From NCBI RefSeq assembly GCF_000373185.1, contig NZ_KB890660.1, positions 68,361 to 132,360 of the forward strand: a DNA stretch of 64,000 nt, in the 5' to 3' direction. Each line of letters opens with the position of its first letter. The first letter of the stretch is position 1. The notes beneath the pieces are model-generated. The model did no database searches. It saw only the letters and a list, made by a program, of their open reading frames with translations, and was not told where the DNA came from. Positions 27,682 through 36,032 of this stretch are shown in pieces. The DNA comes from Segatella paludivivens DSM 17968 = JCM 13650 (GTDB lineage: Bacteria > Bacteroidota > Bacteroidia > Bacteroidales > Bacteroidaceae). Both the position numbers and the translations under genes were made by a program.

Positions 27682-29288
27682 TATTTCATCATTTTGAACT
27701 TAAAGAAGTCCATATCAACATAACCGCCTGCTTGTTTTGTCGCATAATTGAAGATGGCAAATCTTGTACCCATAAAGAAACGGCGATAGTCGAAAATCAT
27801 TTTGTAATCGCTTCCTATTCTATTCCAATTCTTGTTGTCAAGGCTGTAATAGAACTTTGCAATGTCCTTACCTGGATTGAAGTCTACGTCAATGCGCAGA
27901 TAAATTTTGTTTGATTTTATCTCCACGCTGTCTTTTGCGTTTTTCTTAACGCCGGTAATCTCTTTTGCACGATCGCTGAGACTAACAGACTCTTCACTCA
28001 TTGTTAATACATTCTTTTTACCTGTCTTTTTTATAGTGAGTATACCCGAATCACCATTGAAAGCTGCGAACCCAGTGTTATCACCGTCTTTCATCTTACT
28101 GATGTCAAGACTTATAACAGCACTGCTCTTCGGACCTTTCATGCGTTGTGATATAGTGTTAGGTGCGTCAAAAATGCTATTTGATATGCGGCTAGTTTTA
28201 AGTCTAAGATAGCCACTTCGTTCTGATAATGACCATGCATTGTCAATAGGGTTGTGATTCCATTGCCAATACATATTTAGTTTCTTACTGTTGAAGTCAT
28301 CGCTTCCCACAATATCCGTAGTCTTACATCCTTGTACTGGTTTGTCCATTATCTCTGGAACGTGACCTTTCTCGTCACCAAGAATAGGCCATTCATTAAT
28401 CCAAGTACATGGTTCAAGAGTCAACACACGACCGACTCCACCACGATCCTGAAATATAATTCCATACCATTTGCCGTCTTTTGCATCAACTATAGTACCC
28501 TGACCTACATAAGGAAAACCTCCGAATGGAGTTTCCAAAATTGTCTTCTTCTCAAATGGACCATGAATATTGGTTGCACGGTAGCATACTTGATGGCGAG
28601 CTTTCCCTGCAGGCCATGAGATCATCAATAGATAGTATTTGCCGTTATGCTTTATCATACGGCTACCCTCAAGAAGTCCGGTCTCGTCAGCTTCACGATT
28701 GAATAGTTTAACATCGCTGCCTTCTTTCACGCCTTTCAAGTCAGGAGTGAGTTCACACATCTGTCCTGTGCCATATACAACATAAGCACGGTCGTCATCG
28801 TCAAAAAATAATGTAGCATCATGAAAATGTCTCAATCTTGAAACTAGTGTCCATTTGTCTGTAGGATTCTTTGCTGTGCAAATATATGTGTCTCCTCCGG
28901 GATTATCATTTGGTGCAAACAGGGCATAGAATCTGCCATTATGATATTTTAGTGATGTAGCCCATTGACCACGACCATAAACAGTACCTTCTTTCATGTC
29001 GTATTTGGGCGAATCTGTAAGTTTGTCAAATATGTAGTTAACTGTTTCCCAGTTCACTAAGTCCTTTGATCGCATGATTGGTGCTCCAGGCATAAGATGC
29101 ATGGTTGTAGTCACCATATAGAAATAATCCCCGACCCTTATCACATCTGGGTCTGGAGCATCTGCCCAAATCACAGGATTTGTGAATTGACGACTAGTGA
29201 TGTTACTACTCTCCTTATGGTCCTTTCCAAAACAAGTGGATGCAGCCAATGTAAGAAATAAAAAAAGTAAAAAACGATTGCGGATCAT
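27681..29288 (-). CDS. GH43 glycosidase (arabinofuranosidase/xylosidase type) with C-terminal beta-sandwich
   Basis: 535 residues from the ATG at 29288, chosen because the signal peptide MIRNRFLLFLFLTLAASTCFG begins there; the frame extends further upstream without one. The five-bladed propeller carries the GH43 triad: base D46 (APDPDVI), pKa-modulating Asp in FHDATLFFD, and the acid Glu in LLEGSRM. Residues ~340-535 form a second, concanavalin-like sandwich (GH43_C2/DUF1349 type) common in subfamilies such as GH43_12. It probably removes alpha-L-arabinofuranosyl (or beta-xylosyl) side groups from pectic arabinan or arabinogalactan chains. It is downstream of GH31 on the same strand, but a hairpin lies between them. 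Confidence 0.88.
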   Translation of the reverse strand: MIRNRFLLFLFLTLAASTCFGKDHKESSNITSRQFTNPVIWADAPDPDVIRVGDYFYMVTTTMHLMPGAPIMRSKDLVNWETVNYIFDKLTDSPKYDMKEGTVYGRGQWATSLKYHNGRFYALFAPNDNPGGDTYICTAKNPTDKWTLVSRLRHFHDATLFFDDDDRAYVVYGTGQMCELTPDLKGVKEGSDVKLFNREADETGLLEGSRMIKHNGKYYLLMISWPAGKARHQVCYRATNIHGPFEKKTILETPFGGFPYVGQGTIVDAKDGKWYGIIFQDRGGVGRVLTLEPCTWINEWPILGDEKGHVPEIMDKPVQGCKTTDIVGSDDFNSKKLNMYWQWNHNPIDNAWSLSERSGYLRLKTSRISNSIFDAPNTISQRMKGPKSSAVISLDISKMKDGDNTGFAAFNGDSGILTIKKTGKKNVLTMSEESVSLSDRAKEITGVKKNAKDSVEIKSNKIYLRIDVDFNPGKDIAKFYYSLDNKNWNRIGSDYKMIFDYRRFFMGTRFAIFNYATKQAGGYVDMDFFKFKMMK

Positions 29289-29340
29289 ATCAAATATTAT
29301 ATTAGTTCCCGCAAAAATACAAATTTTTATAATGCAAAGA

Positions 29341-29386
29341 AAACTGCCATGTTTCATAAACTTTTTGTTATGTAACATGGCAGTTT
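29341..29386. terminator. Terminator between GH31 and GH43
   Basis: AAACTGCCATGTT (29341-29353) and AACATGGCAGTTT (29374-29386) are perfect 13-bp arms. The hairpin lies after the GH31 stop codon (29393) and before the GH43 start. A run of eight T follows the arms on the plus strand and TTTTC on the minus strand. It most probably ends GH31 transcription. Confidence 0.65.
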
Positions 29387-29392
29387 TTTTTA

Positions 29393-31795
29393 TTAAATAT
29401 GTGCCTTTATTTCGCTTCCATTGTAATTAATGTGATACTTTTTACCGTTTGGCGTTACGATATTAAATTGCCTATCTTTTATTATTCCTGGATAGTTGCC
29501 TTCTTGTTTACCTATTGTTAGGATTTTGTTGGCATTGTCCCAATGGAAATTTATAGTGGCATACATTCCTTTCTCGTAATTATAATTATCTCCCTCGTCT
29601 TCATACAGTGTAAAGTCACCGTCAGCACCAGGGTAGAGTCTTATTTCCAGATTGTCCCATTTCTTTTCGCCAGTATATTCCATTTCTGGTGCAAGTGGAA
29701 TTATACTTCCGGCGCGCATAAACATAGGTACATCGGCTAGTGGTGTGTTGAGGTTGACATATTGGCCTCCTTTGTATTCTTTGCCAGTCCAGAAGTCAAA
29801 CCATTTGGTTCCAGCAGGAAGATACTTAAGTGTGGTCTTATTTTCTTTAAAGTTTATAGCTGAGTTCTCTGTCTGTGCATTGACCTCTTTGCTGTCCCAG
29901 CCAGTCATGGCGTTTTCCTTTATTATCTTTTCCTGTGTATAACTTGCCTCTACTATTGGGGCTGCGAGGATAGAACTTCCAAACATGAATTCATTAGGCA
30001 TATTCCATACTTTACGATCTGATGCAAAGTCTGAGAATAGTGGACGCATATAGCTATAGTCTTTGCTAGTTACTTGCCATGCTGTTGAATATATATAAGG
30101 TAGTAGTCGGTAGCGAAGATTAATCATCTTCTCTATGGCGTCGTATATAGGTTCGCCCTTTTTGCCAAACTGATAAATTTCACGTGGTGCGTCTGTTCCA
30201 TGACTTCTGAATACAGGACAGAATAAACCATATTGCAACCAACGTACATATAGTTCTTGGTATTGTGGGTTATGTGTGGCAGAACCGCTGCCGTTGTTAT
30301 TATATGAACCACAGAAGAAACCACCTATGTCTGTGTTGAAGTTAGGGTCTCCAGTAAGTGAGAAGTTAAGTCCTGCAGGAATCTGCTTTCTCAGCATATC
30401 CCATGAAGAAGCCACATCACCGCTCCACATATTTGAACCATATCTCTGTTGACCTGCAAAGGCAGAACGTGTCATGATAAACACACGCTTATCGCTGTTC
30501 TCCTTGCGCTGACTGTCATAAACTCCACCAACTGTGCATAGTGGGAATGCATTCCTTAGGCTACGCCATGTGCCGTTGCCTGCTTTATGTTCATAGTCCT
30601 TGTCTGTTGGATTAAAAAAGTCAGGATCTGTAGAGTCCATCCACCAAGCATCAACGCCTTGATTGAAAAGACGCTTTAAGTTTTGCCAATATATATCACG
30701 TGCATCTTGGCTAAAAGCATCATATACACGCACTCCTGATGGATAGTCCATACGTGGTGGCCAAGGGGTGAGTCCGCTTTGTGGCCAAGTTTGGAAATCA
30801 AACAACAGTCCTTTTTCGTTTAGTTGTTTGTATGCTTTTGTCATAGGTCCGAAACTTGCCCATATAGATATCATTAAATGTGCGTTCATGCTGTGTACCT
30901 TTTCAATCATCTTTGCTCCGTCAAGGTAATCGTCGGCAAGAAATTCCATTGCGTTCCAGTTATAGTTGCTTCCCCAATATTGCCAGTCCTGTATTATTCC
31001 GTCAAGAGGGACATGCAGTTCTCTGTATTTATCTACTACGTCAACAACTTCCTTGCTACTCTTGTATCTTTCCTTGCTCTGCCAATATCCGAATGTCCAT
31101 AAAGGGAACATAGGAACTTTACCAGAAAGATGTCTCATCTGTGATATCACCCCATCGGCATTCTTGCCATACATGAAGTAATAATCCATTCCGTCTCCTA
31201 CTTCTGATGATAACGACATTCCATTTGCGTCGTCGTCATAGTTCGTAGGAGAATAATTGTCCCAGTATAGTCCCCAACCTTTTATTGACTGCACAACATT
31301 CTGAAAGTCTTCCAAATTAGACTGTTCCATAAGTTTGTGAGTGTTTCGGCGGTTGAGAATGCCGTTTTGTATCGTTCCAAGACCATATACTGGTTCGTCT
31401 TTTTCTAATGAGAAAGTCTGACTAACTTTGTATGCTCCTTTATCAGCACCATCTGTACGTAAAACAAAATTACAGTTCTTTTCTTTAAGAAGTAACTTTC
31501 CTTTTTTGTTTTTGAAAGTAATTCTGCCAAGATTGTCAACAGTTATGCTTAAAGAATCACTTGTAACTTTGTTGCCATTTCTTGTTATCGCCACGTCTAG
31601 CGGATTGGCAATAACAACAAGACTTTTCTTGTTGAAAGTGTGACCTATGGGGACCTTTACGATCCTCACGATAGACGGAGTATAAAACTCTACCTTGATG
31701 TTGCATGACTTAGTGGTAAACTCCACTTCATTTTTTGCTGTTGTGGTCATGGCAAAGCCTATAAACCCTATCAGAAATAGTTTTCTAAATATCAT
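29393..31795 (-). CDS. GH31 alpha-glycosidase (alpha-xylosidase type), secreted
   Basis: 800 residues from the ATG at 31795, which starts the signal peptide (MIFRKLFLIGFIGFAMTTTA). N-terminal GH31 beta-sandwich (~30-215, with PVYGLGTIQNG), a catalytic TIM barrel, and the C-terminal sheets plus DUF5110 (MFMRAGSIIPLAPEMEYTGE, quoted in part). The nucleophile is D387 in DAWWMDSTDPDF, a form more like alpha-xylosidases than starch alpha-glucosidases. The acid/base Asp lies in WSGDVASSW. It acts on alpha-linked terminal sugars in the periplasm. Substrate (xylose on xyloglucan or xylogalacturonan, or galactose) is not certain. The location beside RG-I genes favours a pectic substrate. Confidence 0.88.
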   Translation of the reverse strand: MIFRKLFLIGFIGFAMTTTAKNEVEFTTKSCNIKVEFYTPSIVRIVKVPIGHTFNKKSLVVIANPLDVAITRNGNKVTSDSLSITVDNLGRITFKNKKGKLLLKEKNCNFVLRTDGADKGAYKVSQTFSLEKDEPVYGLGTIQNGILNRRNTHKLMEQSNLEDFQNVVQSIKGWGLYWDNYSPTNYDDDANGMSLSSEVGDGMDYYFMYGKNADGVISQMRHLSGKVPMFPLWTFGYWQSKERYKSSKEVVDVVDKYRELHVPLDGIIQDWQYWGSNYNWNAMEFLADDYLDGAKMIEKVHSMNAHLMISIWASFGPMTKAYKQLNEKGLLFDFQTWPQSGLTPWPPRMDYPSGVRVYDAFSQDARDIYWQNLKRLFNQGVDAWWMDSTDPDFFNPTDKDYEHKAGNGTWRSLRNAFPLCTVGGVYDSQRKENSDKRVFIMTRSAFAGQQRYGSNMWSGDVASSWDMLRKQIPAGLNFSLTGDPNFNTDIGGFFCGSYNNNGSGSATHNPQYQELYVRWLQYGLFCPVFRSHGTDAPREIYQFGKKGEPIYDAIEKMINLRYRLLPYIYSTAWQVTSKDYSYMRPLFSDFASDRKVWNMPNEFMFGSSILAAPIVEASYTQEKIIKENAMTGWDSKEVNAQTENSAINFKENKTTLKYLPAGTKWFDFWTGKEYKGGQYVNLNTPLADVPMFMRAGSIIPLAPEMEYTGEKKWDNLEIRLYPGADGDFTLYEDEGDNYNYEKGMYATINFHWDNANKILTIGKQEGNYPGIIKDRQFNIVTPNGKKYHINYNGSEIKAHI

Positions 31796-32004
31796 GATAT
31801 ATTTTAAAAATAATATTAATTCAATGTCTTTATTTAATACGTGCAAATATACGATATTATTTTTTATTTTAGCCAATCATTATGTTTCAAATTCTTTTTG
31901 CGGTGTAACATTGCCTGCAATAATAAAATAATATCTAATAAAAATTGTTTTTGTCATTTCTTTTTTGTTACTTTGTGGAAAGAAAATTATTAGAACATAT
32001 AAAT

Positions 32005-34200
32005 ATGGGAAAAGGAAAGAAAGGCGGTAAACGCATGACAAAGGGGCAACTGCGCGAAGTATTGCAAGGTTTCTTCTCTTCTCAGCCAGGTAAGACGCTG
32101 AGTTTTAAGGAAATATTCCGTACCCTAAGATTAGACACTCATCCACTGAAGATGCTTGCCATTGATATAATGGAAGAAATGGTTTGGGATGATTTTATTA
32201 CGAAGGTTACAGACAGTTCATATAGTTTGAATACAAAGGGACAGTTACAGGAAGGTACTTTCCTCAGAAAGTCTAATGGTAAGAATTCATTCTTGCCTGA
32301 GGGTGGCGGTTCTCCTATTTTTGTTTCTGAGCGTAACTCTATGTGGGCACTTAATGGTGATCGTGTGAAAGTAAGTTTTATGGCACGTCGTCAAAACCAT
32401 ATTAAGGAAGCACAAGTAATTGAAATCCTTGAAAGAAAGAAGGATCAGTTTGTCGGCAGACTTCGTGTAGACAAGAGTCTTGCTTATCTTGTAACTCCTG
32501 ATAACACGTTCGTTCATGACATCATTATCCCGAAGAATAAACTTAAAGGTGGACAAAGTGATGATAAGGCTGTTGTAAAGATTACTCAATGGCCTGATGC
32601 TGAACATAAGAACCTTATGGGTGAAGTTATTGACGTGTTGGGACAGACTGGCGACAACGATGTGGAGATGAATACTATTCTCGCACAATATGGGCTACCT
32701 TATAAATATCCTAAAGTAGTAGAGGATGCCGCCAACAGCATTACTGGTGAAATCACAAAACAGGATGAGGCTGAACGTGAAGATTTCCGTGATGTATTCA
32801 CTTGTACCATTGACCCTAAAGACGCAAAGGACTTCGATGATGCCCTTTCAATTAAATTGCTTGATAAAGGTTTATGGCAGATTGGTGTTCACATTGCTGA
32901 TGTTAGCCATTATGTAACTGAGGGTTCTATCATAGATAAGGAGGCTGTAAAACGTGCCACCAGTATTTATCTTGTAGACCGCACGATACCGATGTTACCT
33001 GAACGCTTGTGTAACTTAATCTGCTCTTTGCGACCTGATGAGGATAAACTTACGTATAGTGTTATTTTTAACATTGATGAAGAGGCTAACATAAAGAGTT
33101 GGAGAGTCGTTCATACTATAATCCGAAGCAATAGAAGATATGCTTACGAAGAGGTACAGCAACTGCTCGAGGATAATGGTGTCGTTGATGGTACTGGTGA
33201 GCCTGCTCCTATAGCTCCTGCGGGAGGATATAAGGGCGAGAATGCTGATCAGTTGATTATGCTCGACAGAATTGCAAAGATGTTTCGTGCTAAACGCTTT
33301 AAGGGTGGGGCTGTTAAGTTTGATCGTGAGGAACTTCATTTCGATATTGATGAGACCGGCAAACCTACACGTTGCTATTTCAAGCGTTCAAAAGATGCTA
33401 ACAAACTTGTTGAGGAATTCATGCTTCTTGCCAACCGTACTGTTGCCGAGAGTATAGGTAAGGTGAAGAACGGTGCAAAGGCAAAGACACTTCCTTATCG
33501 TATTCACGATAATCCAGATCCTCAGAAGTTGGAAACACTGCGCCAGTTTATCGTTAAATTCGGATATAGGGTAAAGACAGAAGGAACTAAGGGTGCTACT
33601 GCACGTAGTCTTAACAAGTTGATGGATGATTGTGATGGCAAACCAGAACAGAAGATGATTCAGTCTGTTGCCTTGCGTGCTATGATGAAGGCAAAATATA
33701 GTGTTCACAATATCGGACACTTCGGATTGGCTTTCGACTATTACACTCATTTCACGAGTCCTATACGTAGATACCCAGACACTATGGTACATCGTCTCCT
33801 TACAAGATATGCAGAAGGTGGACGAAGTGCAAACGAGAAGCATTACGAGGAGCTTTGTGAGCATTGTTCTGATATGGAAATTATTGCTCAGAGTGCCGAA
33901 CGTGATTCTATAAAATATAAGATGGTTGAGTTCATGAGCGATAAAGTTGGAGAAGTCTTCGAGGCTCATATCAGTGGTATCACAAGTTATGGTGTTTATG
34001 CAGAAATAGATGAAAACCATTGCGAGGGTATGATACCTATGCGTGATTTGGATGATGACTATTATGATTTTGACGAGCGTAATTTCTGTTTGCGTGGTCG
34101 TCGTCATCACCATACATACCAACTTGGTGACGCTATTAAGATTAAAGTTGCAAAAGCCAATCTTGAAAGAAAACAACTTGATTTCGGGCTTAGCGAGTAA
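32005..34200 (+). CDS. rnr: Ribonuclease R
   Basis: 731 residues from the ATG at 32005 (MGKGKKGGKRMTKG); the frame runs further upstream to 31945 but a lysine-rich start is typical for this enzyme. Order: N-terminal winged helix (~10-75), cold-shock-type OB folds (~80-230), the RNB catalytic domain with the Asp cluster in DPKDAKDFDDALSIK, the block HFGLAFDYYTHFTSPIRRYPD (quoted as FTSPIRRYPD), and an S1 domain at the C-terminus (VGEVFEAHISGITSYGVYAE in part). It is a processive 3'-to-5' exoribonuclease that degrades structured RNA in the cytoplasm. It is a core gene, unrelated to the polysaccharide loci on each side, and is closed by a clear terminator. Confidence 0.95.
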   Translation: MGKGKKGGKRMTKGQLREVLQGFFSSQPGKTLSFKEIFRTLRLDTHPLKMLAIDIMEEMVWDDFITKVTDSSYSLNTKGQLQEGTFLRKSNGKNSFLPEGGGSPIFVSERNSMWALNGDRVKVSFMARRQNHIKEAQVIEILERKKDQFVGRLRVDKSLAYLVTPDNTFVHDIIIPKNKLKGGQSDDKAVVKITQWPDAEHKNLMGEVIDVLGQTGDNDVEMNTILAQYGLPYKYPKVVEDAANSITGEITKQDEAEREDFRDVFTCTIDPKDAKDFDDALSIKLLDKGLWQIGVHIADVSHYVTEGSIIDKEAVKRATSIYLVDRTIPMLPERLCNLICSLRPDEDKLTYSVIFNIDEEANIKSWRVVHTIIRSNRRYAYEEVQQLLEDNGVVDGTGEPAPIAPAGGYKGENADQLIMLDRIAKMFRAKRFKGGAVKFDREELHFDIDETGKPTRCYFKRSKDANKLVEEFMLLANRTVAESIGKVKNGAKAKTLPYRIHDNPDPQKLETLRQFIVKFGYRVKTEGTKGATARSLNKLMDDCDGKPEQKMIQSVALRAMMKAKYSVHNIGHFGLAFDYYTHFTSPIRRYPDTMVHRLLTRYAEGGRSANEKHYEELCEHCSDMEIIAQSAERDSIKYKMVEFMSDKVGEVFEAHISGITSYGVYAEIDENHCEGMIPMRDLDDDYYDFDERNFCLRGRRHHHTYQLGDAIKIKVAKANLERKQLDFGLSE

Positions 34201-34240
34201 TTCGGTATTCTTCAGGACATAGTTGTTCAACTTAAATATA

Positions 34241-34275
34241 AAAAGCTGAGAGTGAGTTTTTCACTCTCAGCTTTT
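34241..34275 (+). terminator. Terminator of rnr
   Basis: AAAAGCTGAGAGTGA (34241-34255) and TCACTCTCAGCTTTT (34261-34275) form a 15-bp perfect stem with a five-base loop and end in T. It lies 40 bases after the stop codon. Confidence 0.85.
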
Positions 34276-34445
34276 TATATAAATAGAAATCAATCTTAAA
34301 GAATTGTTGTAAGAATCATTACTTATAATTGGACAAAATATTTAGCGGTAGCATCTTTCTTCAGCTTTTTAATAAGATAAGCGCAAATTCTGTGGTTAAG
34401 TAAAGCTAAAGGTTAGAATTATATTTAAAAATTAATTTATAAATG

Positions 34446-34476
34446 TTTCAATTTTAAATTAATGCTTTTATCTTTG
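34446..34476 (+). promoter_or_regulatory. Promoter of the beta-lactamase gene
   Basis: TTTC (34446-34449), 19 bases, then TATCTTTG (34469-34476), an exact -7 match 33 bases before the start codon. The gene therefore looks constitutively transcribable, with no repressor gene nearby. Confidence 0.6.
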
Positions 34477-34509
34477 TAATCTGAATAGATAATTATATAA
34501 AATAAATAT

Positions 34510-35382
34510 ATGAGAAGATTTAAACTTTCATTTTTACTTGTGTTAATCTCCATCAGTTCTTTTTCACAGATAAGTACTATTAAAGATAAGATAAACAACG
34601 TTATCAATAATAAGAATGCAGGAATAGGGGTCGCAATATTAGACCTTAATAGCAACGAGTCTGTTGTTATTAATGGTGAAGAGCATTATCCAATGCAAAG
34701 CGTCTTTAAATTTCCTATAGCTCTAAAAGTTTTGAATGATGTTGATAATGATAAGATAAAACTTAGTGATTCTATATTTATTAGTTCTGCAGAATTAAAG
34801 AAAAAAACATGGAGTACTATACAAGAAAAATATCCAAATGGGAATATTAAAATGGCACTTTCTGATATCATATATTATATGGTAGCTATCAGTGATAATA
34901 TCGGGTGTGACGTCATTCTGAAAAACAATGGAGGTGCTTCGTCTATCAATCATTATTTAAGATCTATTGGGGTTAACAATATGACAATTAAGATAAATGA
35001 GGCAGAACAACAAGCAAAGCCTGATAAGCAATTTCAAAATTGGGCAACTCCTAATGAGGCTATAAATTTGCTTACAATGTTCTATAAACATAGTTTATTG
35101 AAACCTGCTACTCAGAATTTTTTATGGGATACAATGAAAAAGACAGCTACTGGCTCTATTAAAAATAAACTGCCAAAAGGAATTACTGTTATACATAAAA
35201 CGGGATCTGCTCCAAATATAAAGAATGGAACTGCTGTTAATAATGATATTGGTATAATGGTCTTCCCAAATAAAAAGGCTGTTGCCTATGCTATATTTAT
35301 TAAAGATTCCAAAGAGACTTCTGATACTAACTATAATATTATAGCTGAGATAGGGAAAATCATAGCTGAAAATAAAAAGTAA
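34510..35382 (+). CDS. Class A beta-lactamase, subclass A2-like (PER/VEB/CfxA/CblA branch)
   Basis: 290 residues with a signal peptide ending at SFSQ. The class A active-site set is complete: S64-x-x-K67 (QSVFK), S128-D129-N130 (AISDN), Glu164 in INEAE (the position of general base Glu166 in standard numbering), and K230-T231-G232 (HKTGS). Blocks such as YPMQSVFKFPIAL, NEAEQQA followed by QNWATP, and the late GTAVNNDIGIM are those of subclass A2 enzymes (PER, VEB, CfxA, CblA) found in Bacteroidetes. It should hydrolyse penicillins and possibly cephalosporins in the periplasm. No IS or integrase lies beside it, so it looks chromosomal. It sits between two terminators as a single-gene unit. Confidence 0.93.
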   Translation: MRRFKLSFLLVLISISSFSQISTIKDKINNVINNKNAGIGVAILDLNSNESVVINGEEHYPMQSVFKFPIALKVLNDVDNDKIKLSDSIFISSAELKKKTWSTIQEKYPNGNIKMALSDIIYYMVAISDNIGCDVILKNNGGASSINHYLRSIGVNNMTIKINEAEQQAKPDKQFQNWATPNEAINLLTMFYKHSLLKPATQNFLWDTMKKTATGSIKNKLPKGITVIHKTGSAPNIKNGTAVNNDIGIMVFPNKKAVAYAIFIKDSKETSDTNYNIIAEIGKIIAENKK

Positions 35383-35398
35383 TCGAATATAGATATTA

Positions 35399-35440
35399 AA
35401 ATGCCCCCGAAAGTTAATTGTCATACTCTCGGGGGCATTT
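35399..35440. terminator. Bidirectional terminator between bla and the DUF4890 gene
   Basis: AAATGCCCCCGA (35399-35410) and TCGGGGGCATTT (35429-35440) are perfect arms of 12 bp around an 18-base loop. It is GC-rich, flanked by A/T on both sides, and lies between convergent genes. Confidence 0.8.
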
Positions 35441-35457
35441 AATATTTAGTGAAATAG

Positions 35458-35895
35458 TTATTTATCGTTTCCTTCCGCTGGTCCTCTGTGTCCACGCTGA
35501 GGCATCATACTTTGGTATGTTGTATATTGACTTGAAGATAAAATGTCCTTCAACTCCTTTTCATAAGCCTGCTTCTTTGCACGATGTTCTTCCATCATCT
35601 TTTTCATCTCTTCTGTCATCTGTGGCTGCTCGCTGTTATCCATATTTTCCATTCTAGGAGGACGCTGACCTCTCATTCCCTGATGACCTTTAAGTATGTC
35701 GGCGTATTTCTCGTTCAAAGCCTTAACCTTTGCATACTGTTCATCTGTAAGCCCTAGTTTGTTTTGCAGCTGTGTTGTTATCTGTTCCACAGTCATTGGC
35801 TCTGGATGATTTTTAGGTCTACCGTCTGATGGATTTTGAGCCATTGCCAGTGACATAGTCATTGCGGCAATCATTGTCAACATAATCTTTTTCAT
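35458..35895 (-). CDS. DUF4890/Spy-like periplasmic protein
   Basis: 145 residues with a signal peptide (cleavage near AMAQ). The mature part is highly charged, helical and rich in Met, Gln, Lys and Glu (e.g. MTVEQITTQLQNKLGLTDEQ, quoted in part, and MTEEMKKMMEEHRAKK). This is the pattern of DUF4890, a Bacteroidetes family related in style to Spy/CpxP periplasmic helical proteins that bind unfolded proteins or respond to envelope stress. Function is inferred by analogy only. A perfect -7 box (TATATTTG) lies upstream on its strand, so it is a monocistronic unit. Confidence 0.75.
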   Translation of the reverse strand: MKKIMLTMIAAMTMSLAMAQNPSDGRPKNHPEPMTVEQITTQLQNKLGLTDEQYAKVKALNEKYADILKGHQGMRGQRPPRMENMDNSEQPQMTEEMKKMMEEHRAKKQAYEKELKDILSSSQYTTYQSMMPQRGHRGPAEGNDK

Positions 35896-35944
35896 AATTC
35901 TCTTTTTTTGTTGATATTACTATTGTTTAAATTTTAAACTTATG

Positions 35945-35952
35945 CAAATATA
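35945..35952 (-). promoter_or_regulatory. -7 box of the DUF4890 gene
   Basis: The minus strand reads TATATTTG, an exact consensus -7 box, about 50 bases before the start codon at 35895. Confidence 0.6.
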
Positions 35953-36032
35953 TGCCCTCGTTTCAATAAGTCAAAAATAATTCAGTCAACAGGTTATTTT
36001 TTTAAGTAAAACATCTGATTATGTACAAAACA

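Noticed and set aside
33388..34230. 280-codon minus-strand ORF over rnr
   Set aside because: Antisense of the RNB and S1 domain coding sequence; low-complexity composition and no family pattern.
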